Shown one piece after another: positions 18,849 to 29,007 of a stretch of 64,000 nucleotides of DNA. The notes under the pieces were generated by a model, which was not told where the DNA came from, searched no databases, and worked only from the letters and a program-made list of their open reading frames with translations. The translations under genes and the position numbers were made by a program. Source of the stretch: Oscillospiraceae bacterium (GTDB lineage Bacteria > Bacillota > Clostridia > UBA1212 > UBA1255); NCBI GenBank assembly GCA_015069185.1, contig SVJB01000001.1, positions 141,037-205,036 of the forward strand, given 5' to 3'. Within the stretch, counting starts at the first letter, position 1, and every line of letters begins with the position of its first letter.

Positions 18849-21205
18849 CAAAGATTGATAATATTGAGGACTATCAACTTGTTAAAGAAACTGATATTAA
18901 TTATAAGATTGATTTTACTATTTCTGCAAAACGTGTTATTACAAGAGCATTGGATATTGCAGTTAAATATAAACACGAAAAAGCAGGCACGGAAGATATA
19001 CTTTATGCTATGTTCAAAGAAGTTGATTGTGTGGCAATGCGCGTCCTTATTGATTTGGGTGTGGATCTTCATGGAATGTTTTTAGATGCAGTCAGATATT
19101 TGCAAGGCGATGATTTTTTGCAACGTCTTGCAGAAAAAGACGAGAATAGTCTTGAGAATCTAGCCATTGAGATGCATGCACAGGTTGTGCATGGACAGTC
19201 TAATAATCAGAATCAATCCGGTGAGAATATGCCACAACCTGCATTGTCAGCACTGGCAACATACGGTAAAGATATGACTGAAAAAGCTGCTTTGTTAGCA
19301 GCAGAAGGTAAAGAAATTCCGGTTTTATGTCGTGAAAATGAAATAACGAGAGTTATGCAGATTCTATGTCGTAAAACAAAAAATAATCCTTGCCTTGTTG
19401 GTGAACCAGGTGTAGGTAAGACTGCAATTATTGAAGGTTTGGCACAAATTATTGCATCAAATAAAGTTCCGGCTATTGTTAGAAACAAAAAAATAATTCA
19501 ACTTGACTTATCTGCTATGTTAGCCGGCGCTAAATACAGGGGTGAGTTTGAAGAGCGACTTAAAAAAGTAATTACAGAAGCTCAGGCAAATCCTGATATA
19601 ATCCTTTTTATAGATGAGATTCACACAATTATAGGAGCAGGATCATCTGAGGGAAGTCTTGATGCGGCCAATATACTTAAGCCGGCTTTGTCGCGCGGTG
19701 AGATACGCCTGATTGGCTCTACAACAACCAAAGAATATAGGAAATATATGGAAAAAGACAGCGCGTTAGAAAGACGCTTTGAGGTCGTACAAGTAGAGGA
19801 GCCAACAGAAGAACAAGCATATAAGATCCTTCAGGGTGTTAAACATTTATACGAAGAACATCACAATGTTAGTTATCCTGATGATGTATTAAGATATACT
19901 GTATATTTATCAAAAAGATATATATCTGATCGATTTCTTCCCGATAAAGCAATTGATCTCATAGATGAAGCTGCTGCTTTATTGCATGTATCAGGTGATG
20001 CCGTACAAAACGCAAAGAAGAATGATGCAGTAGTACAAAAAATTTCAAAACTTAAAGCAAGTCGGGATGAAGCTATGTTAAAAGGTGATTTCGAACTTGC
20101 TGCAAGCATCAATAAAGAATATGAGAAGCTGAATAATAGTACAAATTCTTTAAAACGCATTAACCAACAAAGAGCTTTTCACAGGATAACTAAGGAGGAT
20201 ATTGCCAATTGTGTTTCTGTGAAAACACATATTCCTGTATCGCGTCTTACTGAAGATGAACAAAAAAAACTGCTTAGACTGGAAGAAACTATTCACAAAC
20301 GTGTTATTGGTCAACATGAGGCAATTTCTGCCGTGGCCAAAGCTATCAAGCGTGGCCGTGTTGGTATTAAGGAGCCAAAGAAACCGGTGGGGTCTTTCAT
20401 GTTCCTGGGGCCAACAGGCGTAGGTAAGACGGAGGTAAGCAAGGCTCTTGCCGAGGCTTTGTTTGGAGACGAAAAAGCGCTGATTCGTTTTGATATGTCT
20501 GAATATATGGAGAAGCATAGTGTGTCACGCCTGATAGGTTCACCTCCCGGATATGTAGGCTTTAACGAAACTACACAGCTGACAGACACGATAAGGAGTA
20601 AGCCGTATTCTGTGGTGTTATTTGATGAAGTTGAGAAGGCACACCCTGATGTGTTTAACATATTGCTTCAGATTCTGGAAGACGGACAGCTAACTGATAC
20701 CAAGGGTAGGACTGTTGACTTTAAGAATACAATTATTATTATGACTTCTAATATTGGTGCCAATAATATAACGACTCCCAAATACCTTGGTTTTGGCAGC
20801 CCATCTACAGATGCACAGAAGCATGAGCACATGGAAAAGGCGATAAAAGAAGAGTTAAAGAAAGCTTTTAGGCCAGAGTTTATAAATAGAATAGATAACA
20901 TACTAGTTTTCACAGCCTTGAACAAAGATGAGATAAAACAAATTGCAGGTCTTATGTTATCTAATCTTGTAAAACGTGCGAAAGAAAGCTCTCTTGATAT
21001 TAAAATTGATAACACAGTAAGCGAGTATGTTGCTGAAAAAGGTTATGATCCGACCTTTGGCGCCCGTCCGCTTAAGAGAATCATTCAGACAGAGATTGAG
21101 GATCAGATCGCTGATTGTGTACTGAGTGAAGGTAGTAGCAAGTTAAATATTACTGTCAAAGATGGTCAGATAAGGATTAAAGCTGCTGCAAAGACTAAGA
21201 AGTAA
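18797..21205 (+). CDS. clpC: ClpC-type AAA+ unfoldase (main part after the N-domain frameshift)
   Basis: Hsp100 partner of ClpP, with the second half of Clp_N ([43 protein letters not shown]), AAA-1 with GEPGVGKT and [16 protein letters not shown], a short UVR-like coil, and AAA-2 with [14 protein letters not shown] around residue 665 is the ClpP-docking loop. The ORF track opens at a TTG (18776); ATG 18797 is the first ATG, but neither has a Shine-Dalgarno, which supports a true start at 18618 plus a frameshift. radA follows 10 nt later, as in the B. subtilis clpC-radA order; ctsR, mcsA and mcsB are absent. Confidence 0.85.
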   Translation: MSQNIDFITYRNEVLHMTKIDNIEDYQLVKETDINYKIDFTISAKRVITRALDIAVKYKHEKAGTEDILYAMFKEVDCVAMRVLIDLGVDLHGMFLDAVRYLQGDDFLQRLAEKDENSLENLAIEMHAQVVHGQSNNQNQSGENMPQPALSALATYGKDMTEKAALLAAEGKEIPVLCRENEITRVMQILCRKTKNNPCLVGEPGVGKTAIIEGLAQIIASNKVPAIVRNKKIIQLDLSAMLAGAKYRGEFEERLKKVITEAQANPDIILFIDEIHTIIGAGSSEGSLDAANILKPALSRGEIRLIGSTTTKEYRKYMEKDSALERRFEVVQVEEPTEEQAYKILQGVKHLYEEHHNVSYPDDVLRYTVYLSKRYISDRFLPDKAIDLIDEAAALLHVSGDAVQNAKKNDAVVQKISKLKASRDEAMLKGDFELAASINKEYEKLNNSTNSLKRINQQRAFHRITKEDIANCVSVKTHIPVSRLTEDEQKKLLRLEETIHKRVIGQHEAISAVAKAIKRGRVGIKEPKKPVGSFMFLGPTGVGKTEVSKALAEALFGDEKALIRFDMSEYMEKHSVSRLIGSPPGYVGFNETTQLTDTIRSKPYSVVLFDEVEKAHPDVFNILLQILEDGQLTDTKGRTVDFKNTIIIMTSNIGANNITTPKYLGFGSPSTDAQKHEHMEKAIKEELKKAFRPEFINRIDNILVFTALNKDEIKQIAGLMLSNLVKRAKESSLDIKIDNTVSEYVAEKGYDPTFGARPLKRIIQTEIEDQIADCVLSEGSSKLNITVKDGQIRIKAAAKTKK

Positions 21206-21215
21206 AGGAAATAAT

Positions 21216-22595
21216 ATGGCTAAGGTTAAGACTGTTTTTTTCTGTAAGGAATGTGGATATGAGTCAGGCGGATATATGGGAAAATGTCCGGCTTGTCAAG
21301 AGTGGAATACCTTTGTTGAGAAGAAGATTACAAATGACAAGACAAAGGATGTTTTTGCCAGTAAGTCACCATTTGGTGCGAAGAAAGCACAAGTGATCAA
21401 TGATATTGAATCTATGTCGCACACTCGTGTAAAGACCGGATACAACGAATTTGACCGGGTGCTTGGCGGTGGCATCGTACCGGGCTCTCTGGTGCTTATT
21501 GCAGGTGATCCGGGAATTGGTAAATCTACATTAATGCTTATGTTATCAGGCTTTGTATCACAGCAGGAAAAGGTTTTATATGTTTCAGGCGAGGAGTCAG
21601 AGGCTCAGATTAAAATGCGTGCAGGGCGTCTTAATATTACCGGTGAAAATCTATTTGTTTTTTCAGAAACATCTATTACAGATATTTTAGAGCAAGCTGA
21701 CGAAATATCACCGTCTTATATAATTATTGATTCTGTACAGACATTATACGATAGTAATATCGACTCTGTGCCAGGCAGTGTGACACAAATCAGAGAAATA
21801 ACTGCTACCTTGATGCGCATATCTAAACAGAACAAGATAACTATATTTATAGTGGGACATGTAACGAAAGATGGTGGTATTGCAGGGCCCCGCGTACTGG
21901 AGCATATGGTAGATACTGTCTTGTATTTTGAAGGCGAACGACACATGAGCTTTAGAATATTAAGATGTGTAAAAAATAGATTTGGCTCTACAAGAGAAAT
22001 AGGTGTCTTTGAGATGCGAGATACCGGCCTTGTTCAGATTGAGAACCCATCTCAGGCTATGTTAACAGGTAGGCCACTTGATACACCCGGTACTGCTGTG
22101 GTATGTACAATGGAAGGTACACGTCCTATGCTTGTTGAGATACAAGCACTTATATCTAATTCAAACCTCACAAATCCACGTAGAATGGCAACAGGTTTTG
22201 ACTATAATCGTGTTGCACTATTACTTGCGGTTTTGGAGAAAAGAGTAGGACTTAAGATGTATGACGCAGATGCTTTTGTTAATGTAATCGGCGGCATTAA
22301 AATATATGAACCTGCTGCTGATCTTGGGCTTGCTGCTGCCATAATATCCTCGTATACAAACAAAGTCATACCTCATGATTACATATTCTTTGGAGAGATT
22401 GGCCTTACCGGAGAAGTGCGGGCAGTATCAAATATAGAAAAGAGAATCAATGAATCTATAAGACTTAGCTTCAAAACCATTGTCGTACCTACCGGTAATA
22501 AAGATGCTATAGAGAGTGCTATTACCAACAAGAATTTTGATCTCAATGGTGTAGAGATCAGATATGTAGGAAATGTAAAGGAGTTGATATGGTAA
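21216..22595 (+). CDS. radA: DNA repair protein RadA
   Basis: Hexameric RecA-like helicase that drives branch migration in recombination. The C4 zinc finger C10xxC13...C24xxC27, Walker A GDPGIGKST at 97-105, the RadA-specific KNRFGS motif at 253 and a C-terminal Lon-protease-like domain (GEIGLTGEVRAVSNIEKRI) are intact. At 459 aa it is full length. It is coupled to clpC upstream; disA, often next, is missing, and a convergent galK follows. Confidence 0.96.
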   Translation: MAKVKTVFFCKECGYESGGYMGKCPACQEWNTFVEKKITNDKTKDVFASKSPFGAKKAQVINDIESMSHTRVKTGYNEFDRVLGGGIVPGSLVLIAGDPGIGKSTLMLMLSGFVSQQEKVLYVSGEESEAQIKMRAGRLNITGENLFVFSETSITDILEQADEISPSYIIIDSVQTLYDSNIDSVPGSVTQIREITATLMRISKQNKITIFIVGHVTKDGGIAGPRVLEHMVDTVLYFEGERHMSFRILRCVKNRFGSTREIGVFEMRDTGLVQIENPSQAMLTGRPLDTPGTAVVCTMEGTRPMLVEIQALISNSNLTNPRRMATGFDYNRVALLLAVLEKRVGLKMYDADAFVNVIGGIKIYEPAADLGLAAAIISSYTNKVIPHDYIFFGEIGLTGEVRAVSNIEKRINESIRLSFKTIVVPTGNKDAIESAITNKNFDLNGVEIRYVGNVKELIW

Positions 22596-22600
22596 GATTT

Positions 22601-22627
22601 AAGAGAAATTATTCAATAATTTCTCTT
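22601..22627. terminator. Convergent hairpin between radA and galK
   Basis: AAGAGAAATTAT-TCA-ATAATTTCTCTT is a perfect 12-bp inverted repeat with a 3-nt loop. It begins 5 nt after the radA stop and contains the galK stop codon. The T-rich ends suggest a bidirectional terminator shared by both genes, though the T-tracts are interrupted. Confidence 0.65.
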
Positions 22628-23802
22628 GCTCCATCACCTATGCTACATACATAGAATTCAGGTGCGATTCCTGTTTTTTCGGTATATAGTCTACCTGTAA
22701 TCTCAATAAATTTATCTACATAGTTTTCTTTTACGATATTAACAGTACAACCGCCAAAACCTGCGCCTGTCATTCGACTGCCAAGTACGTTTCCGTCGTC
22801 TGTTTGAGTCATTGCGGCATCATACATTGCGTCCAGTTCATCGCCGGTTACTTCATAGTTGTAACGAATTGAATCATTTGCCTGGCATAGAATCTTTCCA
22901 AATTCTGTAAGTTTTCCTTCTTTTAATATGTTCACAGCAGTCTTTACACGTTCATTTTCTGAGATAACATGATATACACGACGATAAATTAATGAATCTT
23001 CAAACTTATCCTTGACAGCTTCAAGCTCAAATAATGAGTACTCACAAAGATTTTCATAGATACGTCCATACAATGCATTCATAATCTCAAGGCCTTTTGT
23101 AACTTCTGCTCTTCGTTCGTTGTATTTAGAAGCACCCAAAGAGTGTTTCTTACATGTATTTGCCAGTACTAATACGTATTCGCCAAGAGTCAAAGGTATA
23201 TATTCGTAGTCCAAAGTCGCACAATTGAGAAGTATAGCGTGATCTTTCTTTCCCATTGCAGAAGCAAATTGATCCATAATACCGCAATTGACACCGCAAA
23301 AATTATTTTCACAAGCTTTACCACATACCGCAATATCTATATTGGATAAGTTAATTTCATTTTTATTAACAGCCATGTTGACTAGGGCGATACCTGTTGC
23401 CATCTCTATGGAAGCAGAGGATGAAAGTCCGGAACCAAAGGGAAGTGTACCAGTGAAAAGCATATCCATTCCGGAAAATTTATATCCACGGAGACTTAAT
23501 TCCTTAATCATACCGGCTTGATAGTTGCCCCAATTCAGATTTTTTGCAGCATCACAATCGTTCAAATTGCATACATATATGTTATTCAGATCGGTAGCAG
23601 CCATACGAACAGTGTTAGTTCCGTTGTATCTTACGGCAACAGTTGTTGACAGAGTCAGAGCTGCCGGAAATACATAGCCACCGCAATAATCTATATGCTC
23701 GCCAATAAGATTCACTCTTCCGGGGGAAGTAAAAAAACGAATTTTTTTATCAGATTCTCCAAATATTTTTATGAATTTTTCTGTTAAATTTTTAAGATTC
23801 AT
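22609..23802 (-). CDS. galK: Galactokinase
   Basis: GHMP-family kinase that phosphorylates galactose at C1, the first step of the Leloir pathway. Galactokinase signature SPGRVNLIGEHIDYCGGYVFPAA, GHMP ATP loop GSGLSSSASIE and C-terminal GAGFGGCTVNIV are present; 397 aa is normal. The minus-strand ATG follows TGGAGGAC. No galT or galE lies nearby. It faces radA convergently and carD divergently. Confidence 0.95.
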   Translation of the reverse strand: MNLKNLTEKFIKIFGESDKKIRFFTSPGRVNLIGEHIDYCGGYVFPAALTLSTTVAVRYNGTNTVRMAATDLNNIYVCNLNDCDAAKNLNWGNYQAGMIKELSLRGYKFSGMDMLFTGTLPFGSGLSSSASIEMATGIALVNMAVNKNEINLSNIDIAVCGKACENNFCGVNCGIMDQFASAMGKKDHAILLNCATLDYEYIPLTLGEYVLVLANTCKKHSLGASKYNERRAEVTKGLEIMNALYGRIYENLCEYSLFELEAVKDKFEDSLIYRRVYHVISENERVKTAVNILKEGKLTEFGKILCQANDSIRYNYEVTGDELDAMYDAAMTQTDDGNVLGSRMTGAGFGGCTVNIVKENYVDKFIEITGRLYTEKTGIAPEFYVCSIGDGAREIIE

Positions 23803-23826
23803 GTTAAGTCCTCCAGGTAATAAATC

Positions 23827-23855
23827 TTGAATTTTGACTTAGTTTAGTATATAAT
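23827..23855 (+). promoter_or_regulatory. Sigma-A promoter for carD
   Basis: TTGAAT (23827-23832), a 17-nt spacer and a perfect TATAAT (23850-23855) precede the carD-like gene, leaving a leader of about 50 nt. It lies in the divergent galK-carD gap. Confidence 0.7.
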
Positions 23856-23912
23856 AAACCGGTAAATAAGTACAGCATTTTTGCTGTTATTTTAATTAGT
23901 AGGAGATATAAA

Positions 23913-24404
23913 ATGTTTTCTGTAGGAGATAAAATAGTACATCCTTTTCACGGAGCCGGTGTGATACAGGATATTGTAGACATTGAGGTTTTAGGAGAAG
24001 TTAAGAAGTATTATACTCTTGCTCTGCCGTTTACTAAGCTTAAGCTTGATATACCTGTTGACACTGCAGAGAGTATTGGTGTTAGACCAATTATGCAGGC
24101 TGATAAGATTGAGCAGCTCTTTGAGCAACTCAAGAAACCCCTTGAGTTTCAGGAACTTAATTGGAATCGCCGTCACAAGGAAAACCTTGACAAATTGCGT
24201 GGTGGTGATATTTTTCAGGTTGCTGAAGTATACAAATATTTGAGAATTCGTGACAAGAAACGCAGTTTGTCTACCGGTGAGAAGAAGTTATATATTAATT
24301 CCAGAAATGCTTTGATCAGTGAGATTATTCTGTCTGTCGGCATGGATCAGGATGCAGTTACGGAAAGATTTGACAGTATATTCAAAGAATGTCATAATGA
24401 ATAA
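23913..24404 (+). CDS. carD: CarD/CdnL/TRCF-family transcription regulator
   Basis: RNA-polymerase-binding protein that stabilises open promoter complexes and affects rRNA promoters in other phyla. The N-terminal Tudor-like RNAP-interaction domain starts MFSVGDKIVHPFHGAGVIQDI, followed by KKYYTLALPFTKLKLDIPVD; the C-terminal helical DNA-contacting part includes GDIFQVAEVYKYLRIRDKKRSLSTGEKKLYINSRNALISEI. At 163 aa it fits the family. ATG follows TAGGAGAT and a clear promoter. Confidence 0.92.
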   Translation: MFSVGDKIVHPFHGAGVIQDIVDIEVLGEVKKYYTLALPFTKLKLDIPVDTAESIGVRPIMQADKIEQLFEQLKKPLEFQELNWNRRHKENLDKLRGGDIFQVAEVYKYLRIRDKKRSLSTGEKKLYINSRNALISEIILSVGMDQDAVTERFDSIFKECHNE

Positions 24405-24429
24405 GATAAATTAAACTCGGAGGCTTGTT

Positions 24430-25047
24430 ATGGTAGATCCAACGAAGCTGAATCAAGATAAGAATAGGAAAAAGAAAACAAAGGAACATATTACTTTAAA
24501 TGTTTTTTTGTTTTCGTTTATTGGGGCATTGGCAGGTAGCGCTGTTACTATACTTATACATTACTTTTTTGTCAGATCTTCCATATTTTTCTTCTTGGGC
24601 GGTATGGGGGCATATGCACTTTACTTATACTTTGTCGAAGAATGTGACAGAAAAAAGTCTCACATAATTTTATTATTTTTATCTACTTTGCTTGCTACTA
24701 TAATAGTGACATTTTTTGACTTTATGTTATTAGATCCATCTATCACAAATGCAGAAGGAAACTCATTTGCAGTTACTTTTCAAATGTATATAGATAATAT
24801 TTCAACAAACTTTTTTAGTAATACTGTAGACAGAGTTACTATTGAGGGTAACACAACTGAAGCTATGAATTTTAGTGTTTTATTCATAAATACAGTTAAT
24901 TACTTTTTTGCTCTTATTGGTTTATTCTTTTCGTGGTTATTTGTTAAGATAGCCACTTCAAAACATGAAAAGAAGTATGGAAAAGCAGCCCCGGGTACCA
25001 GCTACGGATATGCGTCAAGAAAGAAAAAAACAAAAAAACGTAAATGA
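24430..25047 (+). CDS. Predicted membrane protein, unknown function
   Basis: The 205-aa protein has basic ends and four or five predicted hydrophobic segments (approximately residues 25-45, 50-70, 76-100 and 150-175), with an extracellular-looking loop between the last two. The tail SRKKKTKKRK is strongly positive, so the C-terminus is probably cytoplasmic. I do not recognise the family. ATG follows CGGAGG. It overlaps truA by 4 nt (ATGA), so the two are probably co-translated, probably from the carD promoter. Confidence 0.75.
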   Translation: MVDPTKLNQDKNRKKKTKEHITLNVFLFSFIGALAGSAVTILIHYFFVRSSIFFFLGGMGAYALYLYFVEECDRKKSHIILLFLSTLLATIIVTFFDFMLLDPSITNAEGNSFAVTFQMYIDNISTNFFSNTVDRVTIEGNTTEAMNFSVLFINTVNYFFALIGLFFSWLFVKIATSKHEKKYGKAAPGTSYGYASRKKKTKKRK

Positions 25048-25829
25048 ATTCATCCAGAAATATAAAGCTTATTATTCAATTTGATGGTACAGATTACAGC
25101 GGTTGGTTATACCAAAGCGGTCGTAAAACATTACAAGGCACTGTAATGCAGAGTATTTATATGCTTACAGGAAATGAAGTAGAAGTTATTGGTTGCAGTC
25201 GTACTGACAAAGGGGTACATGCGGTAGGGTATGTACTTAATTTTATTGATAATTCTAATATACCTATTGAGAAATACCCAATTGCTCTTAATTCTTTTTT
25301 ACCGGAAGATATTTGCGTTAAGAGCGCCTGTGAGGTTCCAATGGACTTTCACGCAACATATTTAACATCTAAGAAAACTTATAGATATTACTTTTATACT
25401 GCACCATCAAAAGTCCCCATGCTAAACAATAGAGCGTGGTATATTGGTAATAGTTGCAATTATTCTTGTGAAAATTTAAATACACTTAATAAGAATCTTT
25501 CTGCCCTTTGTGGTAAACATGATTTTTCTGCATTCAGAGCTATGGGTGGTATGTCAAAAACTACGGTACGTACGATTTACGACATATATGTTGCATGCGA
25601 TGATTATTACAGCACTAAAATGTATTGTTTAGAAATTACCGGTAATGGTTTTTTGTATAATATGGTACGCATAATTGCAGGTACAATAGCTGATATTATG
25701 AGAGGAAGAATACAAGTTGATTCGATAGATAAAATTTTAAAATCTTGTGATAGAAATAAAGCGGGACAAACTGCTCCTGCAGGCGGACTTTATTTGTGGA
25801 AAGTTGATTATTCGTCTTCTCAACATTAA
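25044..25829 (+). CDS. truA: tRNA pseudouridine(38-40) synthase TruA
   Basis: Converts uridines 38-40 of the tRNA anticodon stem to pseudouridine. The catalytic aspartate is D55 in GCSRTDKGVHA; the fold markers FDGTDYSGWLYQ and the C-terminal ITGNGFLYNMVRIIAGTI are present. The 261-aa length is typical. It starts by an ATGA overlap with the upstream membrane protein gene. Confidence 0.95.
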   Translation: MNSSRNIKLIIQFDGTDYSGWLYQSGRKTLQGTVMQSIYMLTGNEVEVIGCSRTDKGVHAVGYVLNFIDNSNIPIEKYPIALNSFLPEDICVKSACEVPMDFHATYLTSKKTYRYYFYTAPSKVPMLNNRAWYIGNSCNYSCENLNTLNKNLSALCGKHDFSAFRAMGGMSKTTVRTIYDIYVACDDYYSTKMYCLEITGNGFLYNMVRIIAGTIADIMRGRIQVDSIDKILKSCDRNKAGQTAPAGGLYLWKVDYSSSQH

Positions 25830-25836
25830 AAAATAG

Positions 25837-25845
25837 TGGTATACT
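25837..25845 (+). promoter_or_regulatory. Extended -10 promoter before the surface protein gene
   Basis: TGG-TATACT lies 7 nt after the truA stop and about 34 nt upstream of the next start. The hexamer TTCTCA 17 nt upstream, within the truA end, is a weak -35. Confidence 0.4.
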
Positions 25846-25879
25846 TGTTATATAAAATTTATAGGAGGGCAAAGTTTGT

Positions 25880-27820
25880 ATGAAACGTTTTGTTTTGATT
25901 TTGGTTGCTGTTATCATTGCATGTTTAAGTATACCAATGCAAATTTTTGCTGAAAATACAGAAGATAAAGACAGCAGTGTTTATGAAGTTAATAATTATC
26001 CTTTTGTTGATACTGTAAATGGTGAGGGAGATTCAAAGATACCATATATAGTCACTGACAAAGGGGATTTTACAGGTAAGGTGTTTAAAGTAAATATTAC
26101 AGACTATACACAGCTTGCCTTTGATATGTGCCCTGTAAATTCAATGTATGAGATTATTAATGTAGAATGTATAATTTTTATTTTCAAAGCTAATAGCGAA
26201 GATAATACAAAATTTGATTTGATAGATTCCTATTATGATGTTGCGTGGCATGCACCTGTTATTACGTTTGAGAATCCTGGTGAGTATTATGTATATTGCT
26301 GCAATTATTCTGATAATACATCATCTTGTGTTGTTAGTATTGATGACGCAACAGATGAGATTATAATGCCTGATTTTAGAGATGCTGAGGTAAGACTTCC
26401 CCATGAGGACGAGCTGTGGTCATGGGATGCTACATCTAAGACATTGACTCTTAAAAATGGTTTTACATTGACTTCGTTTGAGGAAACAGCGATTTATTTG
26501 CCGGATGGCGCTACTGTTGTGATAGAAGGTACTGTTGCTATATTATGCTGGACAGATGCCTTGTATTCAGAAGGCGATATGTTAATACAATTGCAACCTG
26601 GTGCTGATCTTTATATCAAAACTTTTTCAGAACATGCTATGTACACTAATAATGGTAGTATTACAATTACAGGTACAGCTGACGATATTGGTAATAAACC
26701 GTCAATAGAGATACTCTCATCTCATTATGCTATATACGTCGGTGAAGAGGGAGATGTAACAATCTCAGATTGTGATATTGATTTGTGTGCTTATGAGGCA
26801 GCAATATATAATAATAACGGAAAGATACAAATTAGTAATGTTAATATGAATATATACAATAGTCTTGAAGGCATTATTAATATATATGATGTGGATTTTA
26901 TTACAGATTCAACAGAATATTTTATATTGTTTAATAATTCTGTGATCAATATAGCCGCATACGGCAATGCAATCAAATCTCTTTACGGTAATGTAGATTT
27001 TATAGATTGTATTACTGATATTTCTTCAAAGACGGGAAGAGGTTTGATCAGTACACAGAATTCTTCGCTGACTGTTAGAAACGGTAAATTTAGTATAGTT
27101 GCTGCCAGTGAAGCTATTATAATAAATGACGGTAGTGCTACTTTTGATAAGGTACCATTTTCTTTGAGAACAGAAAGTGATGAAAAGCTGTTGTATGTTA
27201 GTTCAGAAATAATTTGTAGTGATAATATTAGAATAGCTTCATCTGGTGATTTATCTTATGTAGGTGTATGGGATAATTCATATCACAAAGGTGGCAATAT
27301 TATATTAAGAGATGAGAATGATACAGAGATTTCTGCGATGGTTTTAATGTCAGTACAGCAAGGAAACAAGGACAAGAACACAGTAACAGGCATTAATGAT
27401 ACTGTTTATGAGCGAGATGCCCTGGTTTCGTTTATAACAAATGTTGGCGAATTGCAATATAAATATTACAATATAGGAGACACACGTTGGCGTGCTGTGT
27501 CATGGGAAGTAGTTGATACACAACTTGGAGGTAGCTTAGAAGATGTTCCACAAAGTTGGGGTGAATTCTATGCAAATGAATTAACTGGTGGAGCATATAT
27601 TCTTCGGGTAAGGTTTGAGAAGCAGACATACGATGGAAATAACTGGCAATATGCAATAGAACCTAAAGAAGAAGATCTCCATTTTGTTGATATTGCGTTT
27701 CAGGTCAAAGAACCTCCGAAGGTCCCGGAGGTAGGGGATTGTTGTACATATTTCTTACCTATAGTTGTTGTGATCGGATGCGCGATTACCATATTAAATA
27801 AGAAGGTTCTTAAGGATTAA
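25880..27820 (+). CDS. Secreted membrane-anchored protein with beta-helix-like core
   Basis: A 646-aa exported protein: signal peptide MKRFVLILVAVIIACLSIPMQIFA at the N-terminus and a TM helix with a short basic tail at the C-terminus after PKVPEVGD. Residues about 30-150 look like a beta-sandwich ending in ENPGEYYVYCCNY. Residues about 170-430 contain many short runs such as GSITITGTAD, GDVTISDCDID and GKIQISNVNMN, the spacing expected for a right-handed parallel beta-helix. No catalytic motif is evident. ATG follows TAGGAGGG. Its stop overlaps the convergent CDF gene by 4 nt. Surface location is well supported; function is unknown. Confidence 0.75.
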   Translation: MKRFVLILVAVIIACLSIPMQIFAENTEDKDSSVYEVNNYPFVDTVNGEGDSKIPYIVTDKGDFTGKVFKVNITDYTQLAFDMCPVNSMYEIINVECIIFIFKANSEDNTKFDLIDSYYDVAWHAPVITFENPGEYYVYCCNYSDNTSSCVVSIDDATDEIIMPDFRDAEVRLPHEDELWSWDATSKTLTLKNGFTLTSFEETAIYLPDGATVVIEGTVAILCWTDALYSEGDMLIQLQPGADLYIKTFSEHAMYTNNGSITITGTADDIGNKPSIEILSSHYAIYVGEEGDVTISDCDIDLCAYEAAIYNNNGKIQISNVNMNIYNSLEGIINIYDVDFITDSTEYFILFNNSVINIAAYGNAIKSLYGNVDFIDCITDISSKTGRGLISTQNSSLTVRNGKFSIVAASEAIIINDGSATFDKVPFSLRTESDEKLLYVSSEIICSDNIRIASSGDLSYVGVWDNSYHKGGNIILRDENDTEISAMVLMSVQQGNKDKNTVTGINDTVYERDALVSFITNVGELQYKYYNIGDTRWRAVSWEVVDTQLGGSLEDVPQSWGEFYANELTGGAYILRVRFEKQTYDGNNWQYAIEPKEEDLHFVDIAFQVKEPPKVPEVGDCCTYFLPIVVVIGCAITILNKKVLKD

Positions 27821-28980
27821 ACATAAGGCCGATCAATCTTAATTACACACTGATATTTTGGATTTAATTTATTAACCTTATCATTTAATGTTTTTACTAT
27901 TTCTGATGGTTTCTCTTGACAATCAAAAGGTACAACAACATCAAATATAAGGTTAATTCTGTTTTCACCATTTACCATGCGAAAATCATGTATTGAACAT
28001 TCAGGATAGTACTGTTCTATAATATTGTCCACATCTTGTTTGGCAGCAGAAATGAGTACGTTATTTACTTCCACGGGATCCATGTGAATTACTGCCTGCA
28101 AGTGAAATGTTTTATATAAAGCCGATTCTATTTCATCAATTTTTTCATGAATATACAGTATATCATTATCGCATGAGACTTCAGCATGGAGAGATATCAA
28201 TTCTCTTCCTATTCCATAATTGTGCACAATAAGGTCGTGAATATCTAGTACAACATCGTAAGAAGTAACAAATTCTGTTATTTTATCTAACATTTCTTTG
28301 TCGGGAGCTTTTCCTAAAAGAATATCAATAGTTTCTTTTGCTGTTTTAATTCCTGTGAAAAGAATAAATGCTGCTACCAAAACGCCAATATATCCATCAA
28401 TGTTATATGATATGAAATGTGATATAAGAGCGCTGATTAATACAATAGATGTAGCAATTGCATCGTTAATACTATCAATGGCAGTTGCCTTCATGCCTAA
28501 TGAGTTAATACGTTTCGCAAACTTATAATTATATAAAAACATCCAAATTTTTATTAATACTGATATAACTAAAATTACAATTGTCAATGTGGTAATATTT
28601 GTATCTGCCTGAGTGAATATCTTTTTTAAAGAAGAAGAGGCTAATTCGATACCAATAAACAGAATTATGGCTGATACGAGTAAGCTTGATAAATATTCTA
28701 TTCTGCCATGTCCAAAAGGGTGATCTTTATCTACAGGTTTATTAGCAAGCTTCAATCCCATCATTGATATTATCGAAGATGCAGCGTCTGTTAGATTATT
28801 GAAAGCATCGGCGCTGATAGCTGTAGAATTGGATAAAAGGCCTATAAGGAACTTGGCTGTGAATAATATAAAATTCAATATAATACCAAGAATACCGGAC
28901 AGAATGCCATATTGCTCCCGTACTTTATTGTCTGATGTATTTTTATAATCTTTTATAAATAACTTTGTTAAGAAATCCAT
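27817..28980 (-). CDS. Cation diffusion facilitator family transporter
   Basis: Proton-coupled divalent-metal exporter of the CDF family. Six predicted TM helices are followed by a cytoplasmic ferredoxin-like C-terminal domain. The TM2-3 loop carries KDHPFGHGRIEYL. The metal-site motifs are ADAFNNLTDAAS in TM2 and SINDAIAT in TM5, an Asn/Asp version in place of the HxxxD zinc form, so metal specificity cannot be assigned. At 387 aa it is slightly long because of an extended C-terminus. It lies with the ROK gene on the minus strand, 27 nt downstream of it. Confidence 0.9.
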   Translation of the reverse strand: MDFLTKLFIKDYKNTSDNKVREQYGILSGILGIILNFILFTAKFLIGLLSNSTAISADAFNNLTDAASSIISMMGLKLANKPVDKDHPFGHGRIEYLSSLLVSAIILFIGIELASSSLKKIFTQADTNITTLTIVILVISVLIKIWMFLYNYKFAKRINSLGMKATAIDSINDAIATSIVLISALISHFISYNIDGYIGVLVAAFILFTGIKTAKETIDILLGKAPDKEMLDKITEFVTSYDVVLDIHDLIVHNYGIGRELISLHAEVSCDNDILYIHEKIDEIESALYKTFHLQAVIHMDPVEVNNVLISAAKQDVDNIIEQYYPECSIHDFRMVNGENRINLIFDVVVPFDCQEKPSEIVKTLNDKVNKLNPKYQCVIKIDRPYV

Positions 28981-29007
28981 ATAATATTTAATCTTTCTTT
29001 TAGAACA

